From Melanocharis versteri (Eukaryota > Chordata > Aves > Passeriformes > Melanocharitidae): a stretch of 64,000 nt of DNA. The notes beneath the pieces were generated by a model, which had not been told where the DNA came from, did not search any database, and worked only from the letters and a program-made list of their open reading frames with translations. Below, piece by piece: positions 50,201 through 62,200 of the stretch. Both the position numbers and the translations under genes were made by a program. The stretch's first letter is position 1. The number at the start of each line of letters is the position of its first letter. The stretch is taken from contig VZTG01006282.1 in assembly GCA_013397845.1 (NCBI GenBank), forward strand, positions 245 to 64,244, given 5' to 3'.

Positions 50201-53200
50201 GAAGAACCTTTTTCTAATATCCAACTTAACCCTCCTCTGACACAGCTTCAGGCCATTCCTCTGTGTCACTGGTCACAGGAGAGATCAGTGCCTGCCCCTC
50301 CTCTTCCCCTCACAAGGAAGGTGTAACTGCAATGAGGTCTGCCCTTAGTCTCCCCTTCTCCAGGCTGAACAGACCCAGTGGCCTCAGCTGCTCCTCATAC
50401 GGCTTCACCTCAAGGCCCTTCACCATCTTCACAGCCCTCCTTTGGATGCTCTCTAATAGTTTAGTGTCTTTCTTATTTCGTGGTGACCTAAACTGTGCAC
50501 AGGACTCCAGGTGAGGCCGTCCCAGAGCAGAGGAGAGCAGGACAATCCCCTCCCTTGCCCGGCTGGCGATGCTGTGCCTGATGCCCTCCAGGACAGGGTT
50601 GGCCCTCCTGGCTGCCAGGGCACTGCTGACAACTTTCCATCAAACAGAACTTCCAGGTGCCTTTCCACAGCACTGCTTTCCAGCATCTCATTCCCCAGTC
50701 TGTCCATACATCCGGGGTTGCCCCATTCCAGGTGCAGAATCCAGCACTTTCCCTTGTTGAACTACATATGGTTGGTGATTGCTCAGGCCTCTGATTTGTC
50801 GAGGTCTCTCTGCAGGGCCTCTCTGACTTTGAGGGAGTCAACAGCTCCACCTAGTCTGTAACCTTCCTTAGTATCCCTTCCAGTTCTAGTATCCCCTCTT
50901 CCTCACACATCAGAGAAGCAGAAGCTGCCTGCTCTGAAGACTAGAGTCCATTTCAGGATCTTGGTGGCGTGTCAACCCTGTTACTTCCAGTGAACAAGCA
51001 AAAATGTCAGACTGCTGACTGCACATCCTCATTCAGTTTCTCATCCAGTTTCTTCTTAATGAGACCACTCTGGAAAACTCTATCTATTATTGTGTGTCCA
51101 AAAGTAGTAAGAAAGAGTGTATCCAAAAGAATAGGGATTTTGTTGATGGTCACAGTACTGCCTCACCTGTGACCACTGCATCAAAGGGATTCAAGTCCTC
51201 TAGGTTACAGAACAAAGATATTAAATGTCTTTTATGATCTGGGAAAGGAGGTAGTTTCTTGGACTCAGTTTAGGTTTGGGAATTGATTTATTGTGATTTA
51301 CAGATTCTAACTTCTGGCAGGGTGTGGTAATTTTCTTGAATTACCCCTAGGCTTCAGGAATCATCACTTTAATGTTAATAGTCACATTATTGAAGGAGAA
51401 TCTATATCTGCTGTAAAATTTGTTTAGTGAGCAGAAATGTTATATGCTGTTAGTATCTTCTGCTTTCTTTTACCAGAGTACAAAATGCTGCCTAAAAAAA
51501 TCCTAATTTATTCTGAAAATAAATTACAATTCTTGACTCTTCTGTCTCTTCAGTGTTGGTTTGTGTTTATATATTAACTGCATATAACATGATGTGTCAC
51601 CTAACAGTTTTAGATGTGAAGTATTCCAAGTCCCAATTTTGAAATCCCAAGATGCCATTTCCTCAATGGGTATAAAGCATTTAAATATCACCAATCTTTA
51701 TACATTTGGTTAATATATATCAAAGCTATTCTCTGAAAATCCACATTAATAAGTAGACATTTTGTTCTTTGTTCATCTTCTCTACGTGTTCCACTAGGTA
51801 AGTTTACCAATATGTTTTACAGATACCATAATATACAATAAAACAACAGAAATATATTTAATTATAGTTGAAATTGTTTTGAAACTTTTAAAATGCTGTA
51901 ATGGAATTGCTTCTCTGCTGTTTTCTAACTGCTGTTAAACAACCATGTGTGATGATGTGGGCTTTTTTAATAGAAAATATTAAGATATGGATTGAGTAAT
52001 TTTTTTTTATTTTATTGTATTTTAAAACCAGGACCACTGAAAAAAGCTTTAGCAATTGAAGCCAATTCCTGGAAGATGGTCCTCTGTCATTATTTAAATG
52101 AAGAATATAAAACAAAATTACTAGACATGGTGTCGTTCATAAACGAATACATAAACAAATTGTCTCGACCTCTGTCTGACTTAGATGATGTCAGATTAGC
52201 AATGGAAGCTTTATCTGCCATTCAAGAAAAGAGATCAGAAATAGATATGTCAATGGGACCTATTGAAGTAAGATGACTTTTAATTTGTTATATTGGAAAA
52301 TTATTATTATTATTATTATTGTTATTGTTATTATTATTATTATATATACTAAGTGTCACAGGATAAGATAAACTTTGAGCTCTAATAATGAGTTCACTGT
52401 CTGGAAGGAACTAGGCTGAACATGGGAAATAAAATGTTATTTTTGGTTTTTTGTATAAGTTATGAATCAGATAATTTGATAGATTCTGTATTAATACAGA
52501 CAGAAAAAAATTCTTTCTCAAATTATAATATAAATACAATTTAGGAGACAGCATGCAAATATAAGAAGATGACAACACAAGACAAGGGAGCACTATGCTG
52601 CCTTTCGCTTTTCATTAGCCTTAATCCTCTTACTTTTTCTGTGTGTGTAAACAAACATCTTGATCATCTAACCCCTCGAAATAGAATATTTCAAGCCAGA
52701 GAATATTCATGGAGCCACACATCACGGTATGCTGTCAAAACCTGGCAACATTCTTTTAGTTTTTTCTATAAGAAAGAAGCTGAAAGAAGCTAAAACAAGC
52801 TCAGTATAAGTACTTGGTGTTTACTATCACTCTCTGAAACAGCCAGCTTAATAGAACAAATAAGCTTTTTATTTTCATCCACCTTTTGAAGAAGAAATTT
52901 TTTGCTGCACAGTAAGATTTTCTTTCTTGAAGACTGATCTATGGCACTTGAAAGGAGTTTCTGTAATTGTTGTTACTTCTGCTAGTTTTATGGTAAGAGT
53001 GTGGGTTTTGTCTTAGCAATTTATGCAGTGGTCTGTAAGAAAACAATCAGTTCTGTGATCAAAAGACGTAGAGGTAAACAGTAGAAATACAGTTGCCTTC
53101 TTAAATGTGTATCAAGTATGTTAGAAAGTCTTAGTCTTACACGAAAAAATAAGAACCTGAACAATAATTTAAACATTTAAAGTAATATTCACATCTATTA

Positions 53201-56200
53201 AACGTTATTAGTCTGTCTTCACGGTATGATAATCATACTCACAGCTGTTAAATAAAGCAAGCAATAGGAACTGAGTTCAGCACTGTCTACTTGCCAGGTT
53301 TTACATGTTTAGGAAATGATGCAAACTTTGTACATAAATAAAAGGTATTAAAAAGGACGAAGTATTAACATTTTTGTTCATTATTTTTATTGTACTTTTG
53401 CCACTTTGAGATGAATATTTAAGCTAATGATTTTTCCCTAACTATTTATATTCCACATTTACTTCCTTTGTATGTTAATATAGTGAGTTCTGTCAGTGTC
53501 AATAGGGCTAGTCACGTTAACAAGTCACCCATAGATCCTTTTTCTCCTTCTCCAGGAGATGAATAACCCTAGACACCAGCGCAGGCTGGGTAGAAATCAG
53601 CTCTGCTGTAAAAGAACTGAGTTTCTTGGTATACACCAAAGTGAACATAAGACAGAAAAGTGCCCTTGCAACAAGGGGGCTTAAGGGTCTCCTGGGCCTT
53701 TTACAAGTTGTGTTGCCAACAGGTTGAGGGACATGATTCCCTCTGCTCTGGGATATGAGATTTATCTGGAGTGCTGTGTCCAGTGCTGGGCTTCCCATTA
53801 CAAGACAGACGTGGACATACTGAAGAGAGTCCAGCAAATGTTGAATAAAATACGAAAAAGAACTTATTTTTAAATAATGCAGTGTGTGTAGGAGGAGAAT
53901 CATAAAGCAGAAGATATGCAAACAAATTGCAGATGAGAACAGACAATAAGAAACATTCATCCCATTACAGATATGCATATATTTGACAGTTCGGCAAGCT
54001 TAGGAAAAAAGGTTTTAGAGATGATATGGCAAAATATTTATGGATGTGTAACTTAGTGTGCACAGTTATTAAGAGTTAGAAAAAATTCATCAAAATCTGT
54101 GTTCATGTGGAATGTAGATAATTGGAATAAAATACCATTGAGATGATAAAATTTTATATTTTTTGATATTAAATCTATGGTGTTTATATATGTTTTCCTA
54201 GTATTTCATCTAAGACGTCTTTGAAGATATAGTTTTTGCTGTTGTTCTCTAATTCTTCATTCCTCATCCTTATTAAAAAAAAAAACCAACAAAACAGTTA
54301 TGCCTAAAATACATGAACACATTTTCTTTGAAATATTTTTACAAATTTGTTCTGTGTTCTCTCAAATGAACTTATAATATACTCCTAAGGTGTTTTTTTT
54401 TCATCTAGGAAGCCTATGGTATTTTAAATGCATTCAAAGTGGAAATTACAAAAGAGGAATCAGAAGGTGTTGATTCAATGAGATATGCTTTTAATAAATT
54501 AAAAACTCAAGCTGTAAGTATATAAAATTTCATTATTTTCCATTTGTGGAAAGCATGTGAGTTTCTTCAGATTATAAACGAGAGTGTGAGACCATTTGTC
54601 CATCCTCTTGGACTTCTCACTCTTGACATCAGTTGTGCACTAGTATCTGCATCTTCTATTAGTATGTTCATTTTCTAATTTCATTTTTGAAATTAGATAA
54701 CTTTGATATTTAAATATTATTGTAGCTTTTAGATATGTGTTTAAAACCTGCAAGAAAATGCTCTTTCTGCTCTCCTTCATTTCCAGTTTTTGTGTCATTC
54801 TTGTCTGATCATTTATTAACATTAGATTACCTTTTTCTAAGAAGTGCATACTCTGCCAGTGCCCTTGCCCCTAAGTGGTGGTTGTACATTCACCTTTATT
54901 GTTTAGGACAGCCTCATGTCCCTCAAAAACTCCCTGTTTATTGAGGTTTTCATGTAATGGAAGTGGTTAGATGGAAATATGTAGATATTTTGTTGAATCG
55001 ATTAAGTTACATCCTGTTCCACTGATTAATCACTCAGGAAAGGACTCAAGAGTGCGTTTTACATTTTTGTGCAGCTCTTGGTTGTTTCTCTTAAGCTTTT
55101 GAACAAAGAAAAGGAAATTTGTTAAGAAGGCTGTGCCCTCTGTGAGGAAGAGAACTCTAATAGCTTGGGGTTTGAGGTTTTTTGGAGGGAGGAAAGAAAG
55201 GGAATAGGATCTTCTTGTTCCATCACCCCCTTGCAATGAAACACATTCCTTTGAAGGCAAATGCAAGATTTTGTTACGGTTTTTGGTTGAGGTGGTTTGA
55301 TTTCCCCCCCCTTTCCTCTCCAAAGTTGAACATATAGCACTATGAAAGGAAAAAAAACGTATTTAGCTTCAAATAATCAAATTTTTTTCAATGTTTTATT
55401 CATAATTTTGATTTATATGTAACTCAAATATCTGTTCCTGATGCTTACAGAAATAACTTTTATTTTAATCTTTTCCATGTCAGACTGCAGTTCAAGATGA
55501 GTTGGTAGAAGTTCAGCCCAAATTTAAGAGTGATTTGCTAGAAGCAGTTGCAGTTTTTCAGGAGGATGTGTCACACTTTGAAACAGCGTATGAAACGGTA
55601 AATGAATTTAGTACATGGAAGGCTTGTACTCAGTGTTTAAATATTTTTGGTTGGCAGGAGTTGGGTGCCAGAATTTTGTTCTGTTCAGCAGATGTTTGAT
55701 GCCATGGTTGCTAAGCAGTCATCGTTGTAGGTCAGTCTTTTCCGCATGAAGAAATAGCAGTGCACACAACTCTACAAAGAAAGAAAAGAAGCCTTGGCGA
55801 TGTAACTTGTAATGAAATCGTAATTAGAAATTACAAATTAATTTAGAAATTGTAGTACATGTTGTGTCATCTTTGCACACACACCAAAATTAAAATGGAC
55901 CACTGTGTGGGTTTTGTTATTTTCAGCAAAATAAGAAAGTATGAAGAGTTAGAGTCTAATCTTGTTATGTTTAATTAAGGTAAGGAATATTCCATTCTAT
56001 AAAAGTTACCTCTTCTTAGATTTACCATTGTAAGTATTGAATTACCACGCTACGTAACTTGATTGGAGTTTGACTAACAAAAATATGTATTCTGTGATGA
56101 TCTGTAAGTATACAGTGGCCTTCAGTCGCTTTGAGAATTTATATTCTGTTTTTGTTAACTTTTTATTTGAAAGGAAGGACCTATGGTTCCAAGCATTCCA

Positions 56201-59200
56201 CCTCAGGAAGCCAGTAAGAGGCTGCAGATCTTTCAGGTAAGAAAGTAAACTGTTGAATTTGCAACTAACTAATTAAATCTGCTATTGCTTATCATAACGA
56301 GTTTAACAAATTATAATTTGAATATTCTGTATAATATTATGTTATCTATAGTTTCTCTCACACAATGTTTTCCTTAATGTGGAAAGATTGATTGATTGAT
56401 CTGTAACTTTCCTTCACTCTTCATATTTTGTGAGCAGAAATTTGAAGTAATAAAGGCAGTAGAAAAGGGAAGAGTCAATTACGACATCTTGATAATGTCT
56501 GAAAAGAAGCCAGGTTACAAAGCAGTCATAAGTCAATCTTCTAATCTTTTAAAGATCACATTTTTCATTAGCTAATTGTCTTTCAGCTTGTTATTTATTT
56601 GTTTTGAACCTTAATTCGTAGGTCCAGGAGCAGTATTTTCTCTAGTTTTAATCCTTCTTTTTTCTGCAAGTTATAGTAACTTGAATAGTACTTTTGTTAG
56701 TCTTACAAATTTTATAGATTGTTAGAAGTAAGTTCTAAGTCTTTGAACAGCGCTGAGTAACTGACAGAAGGTGCTTAATCCTTCTAATGCTGCATGTAAT
56801 ATGTACTAATATGTACTGAAAACCGAGTGATTCTGGTTAAATTTGCCGTGTTTCTTATTTTGCCAAGAGAATGCTCTGTACTTTTGGATACTAGTTGCAA
56901 AAATCATTCTTCTTTCCATTTTTCTATGGTGATCATATCCTTTAGACAGCAGTTATACTTTGAAAGTAATTGTGTTATTTGGCACTCCGGTGCTTTTCTT
57001 CAAGTTATATATTTGTTCCGATCAAAAATATGTTCAGATATTTTACATATACTTCTAATAGGATTAATAAAAGTTTAAAACTGTTTAATGAATTCTTTTT
57101 AGATGATTTTAAATTAAAACTTATAAACTTATATTTTCATCTGGTCTGTATGAAACAACTTAACCAGGCTAACTTTGATGAGCTGTGGAGAAAGTTTATC
57201 ACGTACTCGTCTGGTGAACGGTTGTTTGGATTGCCTGTCACAGAGTATGACATTTTGCATAGAGTCAGGTAACTGTGGAAATATGTCTGTCTTAAGTAGG
57301 TTATTAGGTACGTTAGAAAGTCTTAGGCTTACACCAAAGGCAGAAATATTACAATATGAAAGTTTTCCATTGCCTTCAAGAAAATAAATAAATAAATAAA
57401 TAAATAAATAGAAATTTAAAAGTTCTAAAGAATTTGTCAATTAAAAAAAATTATTTATTTATTATTGTAACAGAGTAATACCAGATGATTTTACTGTGTA
57501 TAAGTACTATATAAAGGAGCAATATGCCCTCTTACAGATATAAATAGAAATAAAAAAATATATATAAATACATGAGTAAATGCAGTATTATATATATTAA
57601 GGTATGGTAGAAAATGACGAAGAAAATGTTAGGAAAGGTCACTCTATTGTGATATATGAAGAATTTAACTACAGCTTCTATGGAAGTCTGAATTTTTTGA
57701 GCAGCTGTACAAATGATGGTCAGATTCCAAAGTTTTTGCACCAGCCATTTCAATAGTTTGATGATGATTCCCACCAGATGAGAATCTCACTGTTTCTGGC
57801 TGGTTTTCGATCGGAGTTTTAGTTCAGATTCAGAGAGTGCTTCTAAGTAAATTGACTGTTTGTTTCCACTTGCCATGCTCTGCTTTGCACTGCAGAGTCA
57901 GCTCAGGGCACGTAACCTAGGTTTCTTTTGGACTAATGGAAGTTTTGGAGAACTAGGCAAAAGCAAAACTTCCTCCAAATATGTTTAGTGTGGATATTAG
58001 GCCCTTAGCTCCAACCATCTGCTCTTTCTTGTGGACTTTTTAAAATGAAGTGCTCTTTTCTACACTAAGAAACATACTCTAATTGTCTGCTTCTATTTTT
58101 TGTATTATTATTTCATACATCATGTATTTAAATATTGTGAGATATCCAGAGAGCTGATTGAAATTATTGGCATAATTGCTTCTTTTTTCCCAGGAAGGAG
58201 TTAGGCTTGCTTCAGAAATTGTATGGATTATATGATACTGTAATAAGCACTATCAATGGTTACTATGACATACTTTGGACAGAGATAGATATTGAAAAAA
58301 TCAGTACTGAACTTATGGATTTTCAAACCAGGTATGATTAACATATGAATAGTAACAGATGTTAAATGCATTAAGATTTAGGTAGCAAAGCCATTGGTAT
58401 ATTTATCAGCGCTTCCATGAATAAAGTTCATCGTAAACAATAAGATTATTCAAGAAGGGATGAAATAACACTATACTTCTAGTTAAGCAGTCTTTTACCT
58501 GTAGCTTTGATAATTGAAGGGCACACAATCAGTCGAAGTGCCAATCTCACTAGCTAAACCAACCAAAAGTTTGGGAGGACTGAAATTTTATTTGTAAAAG
58601 GTAAGTTCTTCAACTGGGATGATTAGCCCGTTGATTTTAGTTTTGAATACGAGAATAATGGGCACAAAACTCTTTCCCCCTCAGAGAAAGGCAGGCAGGT
58701 GTTAAACCTCTGGTTTGATATCAAGTGGGGAGCTGACCAACGTGAACATAGTGGCAACCACCCAGCACTGACATAGCTCTAAGCCACACGTGTGCTGCTC
58801 TATCGCTCCTGTTCACTGGGAATATGAAATCATGTCAGGGGGAGGTACAGAAATAAGTGATAAAGGATGCGAAACCAAGGGTTTATTGTTTTTCCTGATA
58901 AGGATATACTCTACCATTTGAAATAGGGCAGTCCTGTAGTAGGTCACCTGCTCAGTTCTTGGTGTGTTGGCTCTTTAAAAGTGGGTCAAAGAGGTGGATA
59001 TTTATTTAAATGTTCTCAGGTTTTTTCCACATTAGAAGTGTATAGTTTTCGTTAGTGAATAGTTTCAGAACCACTAACCAAAAGTGGAGGAGGCAGTCAT
59101 ATTTATCTCATTTTCATGTCTGTCTTCAAATTGGTATGTTAATGAGTGCCATGTGTACTACTGGTATTTAAATTGAAGTAAGTATTATATTGGTACACAT

Positions 59201-62200
59201 ATGTGAAATTTAGCTAATTTTTCTTTGTTTTTTCTTTTCCAATAAAGAGTTTCTGATGATAAGCAGCAGATAACTATGTTTTAACAGAAACTACAATATT
59301 TTTTATTTTCTTTATTTGCAGGGAAAATATTAGTGTTTGAGACTATTAAATATCTTGATTTGTACGCAGGGCATTTGTATTAGTTTTTCCTAAACAGGTA
59401 GGCTAGCTGGCGTAGAAAATGTTGACCTTAATACAATCCACTTCATATCTCCTTGTTTAAACTCTTGTTTAAACAATTCTGTTTTGACAGAAGAGGCATT
59501 TACTATTGAATCACTTTAATTTAACTGCAGATGCCGTAGACTGCCTAAGGGCCTCCACCACTGGCAAGCATTTTCAGATCTCAAGAAAAGAATTGAGGAT
59601 TTTATTGAGTGTTGTTCTTTGCTGGAGATGATGTCTGACAAAGCAATGAAGCAAAGACACTGGGATCGTATTGCTGAAACAACAGGACATCAGTTTGATG
59701 TAGAATCTGAGACCTTTTGCCTTCGAAACATCATGGAAGCACCAATTCTTAAAAATAAAGAAGATATTGAGGTAGGTACATACATTTTTCCTCCCCTTGT
59801 TCATTTCATATTGTCAGCAAAAATAATGTGATCGCTTATAAAACCGTTACCCTCTTTAAAAATAATTACTTCATTAAACTTCCTTGACTCTCAATCAGAC
59901 CACACTGGTTTAAAACAATTTGTGTTTTATTTAGAAGGTCTTATCTATGTGAGCGAAGATAGAGGTAGCAGCTGGAATCTCTAGACCCTTATTTTTAGAT
60001 AATCTCTTCACATTCCTCCTGCCATTATTTTCTATGATTTTCTTAGCTCTTTTTAAGCAGGAAAAAATCCTCAAACAAAACTTGAAATGGTCATGGTCAA
60101 CTAATTTTTTATCTCTGTCGTTGCTTTATAGTTTTGTAGATAAATGAGAAATTTTAGATGAAGACTTCAAGTTTAATAATATTCAATATTAAGACTTTTC
60201 TAGATTATTATGGCTTCTTTTGAACCACACAACTTCAGAAAAACACCCCATATAACTTGTGAAAACTCAATGGAGTTTCCATGTTTCATATGGTAAATAC
60301 ATGTGGAAAAACTTATTATATATATACTTGATCTATATGGAAGCATTCCAAGGTGATCTGCTTAATTTTGAATCAAGCTCTGATTTGAATAGAGTGTTGG
60401 ACTTGACCTTTCCAACTTAAACTATTCTTAGATTCTGTGATTCTGTAAACTGAAATGTGGTAGGAGTCAGAGTTCATCTGGTGGTGAGTCTAATCACTAC
60501 CCCTCCTCAGCCTTGTAGAAATTATGATCCAAAAATCTTTTTACACAGAAATAACAAAATGTGAAGCCACAGAAAATATATATCCATCCATTTCCAGATG
60601 TGCGTTTTTCCGTTATCTGTACAAGTAATTTGAGTGAGTAGCATTTGCAGTGTGATATCTGCATTTTTTAATATTCTATGACTAGATGCGCAGTATTAGG
60701 AAAGATTTCATTTCACAAGATTGGAGAGTCTAAATAGTGGTTCTTTCTTTGCAGGATATATGCATATCTGCTATGAAGGAAAAGGATATAGAAGCCAAAC
60801 TGTCTCAAGTTGCTGAAACATGGGGAGTCCAAAGTCTGAGCTTTGCACAGTTCAAATCAAGAGGAGAGTTACTGTTAAAGGGAATTGAATCAGCAGAAAT
60901 TATGATATTGATGGAGGACAGTTTAATGGTTCTTGATTCTCTACTGTCCAATAGGTACTTGAAATTGTTCATGTATGGCATTTTCAGAAACACTGCGATA
61001 GCAACAGTATTATTATTGAGCTAAATTAGCAGTAAATTTGAATTAAATGTTTTTTAATGAAACAAAATATTACAAGGCCTAATGAAAAACATCCTTATGA
61101 GAAAGACTTCCATGCACATTCAATTGAGACAATTTTCGTCTCAATATACTTGAATGTAATCAAGCTGGTAAAATCTTCCCATAACGTTGTTCTTGTTCTA
61201 AGTGAAACAAGAGTTAGTTTGTTCTGGGTTTGGGGTTTTTTTTCATGATTGTAAGTATTTATTTCATAATAGTTTTATTTAGAATTAAATAGTATGTGCC
61301 CCTCTCCACTTTTAGATACAACACAGCATTTAAAAAGCAAATTCAGAGCTGGGTTTATAAACTAAGCAACTCTTCGCGCATAATTGAAGAATGGCTGGTT
61401 GTGCAGAACCTCTGGATTTATCTTGAAGCTGTTTTTGTAGCAGGAGATATTGCAAAAGAGTTACCCCAGGTAAACTTTACAATGCTTGCCTATTATTGTG
61501 TGCTGAAAGCTTTGTGTGCAATGATTTTTGACAGATTATGCTTTGGTTTCTCTATATATAGGAAGCAAAGCGTTTTCAGAATATTGACAAATCATGGGTA
61601 AAAATAATGCAACGAGCTCATGAAAACTCAAATGTAGTTGCCTGCTGTGTTGGAGATGACACTATGGAGCAACTTCTCCCTCATTTACATGAACAGTTGG
61701 AAGTATGTCAGAAATCACTTACAGGGTATGAATTGCTTGATTTTTACTGCTTTACTATATTATAATAATTTGTATGAAACATTAATTGTATTTCAGTCTT
61801 ACACCCCTATATCGAAAAAATTACAACCTGAAATAGTTTAATAAAAATCTTGTTCAATTTTAAAGGTATTTAGAGAAGAAAAGACTGCTGTTTCCAAGAT
61901 TCTTTTTTATTTCTGATCCTGCACTTGTTGAAATTCTTGGACAAGCAAGTGATTCTCATACAATCCAGGTATGAATTTAATAATTTTTTTCTACTTATAT
62001 AAAAAAATTAGAACATGGAGGAGCATTTAATAAAATGGGATGCAAACATTTTCCTTTATGAAGTTTGCTTGAAAAAAAATTTTGTTTCTTGCTCTCCATT
62101 CTTTAACAAAAATGTGAAATGGACACCTGTTATTCAAAACAATCTTCAGAATTCAGAACACTGGAACATGGTTTCCTCAAGTGATTTGCTGGTTGTTTCT

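Larger units (their letters stand above)
52268..54408 (+). other. DNAH8: DNAH8 intron 28
   Basis: 2141 bases with a TTA microsatellite (52300-52344) and a CR1 fragment (53540-53850). Confidence 0.6.

Noticed and set aside
50263..50861. Open frames on both strands
   Set aside because: They lie in the CR1 3' region, which is non-coding in this part or read antisense.
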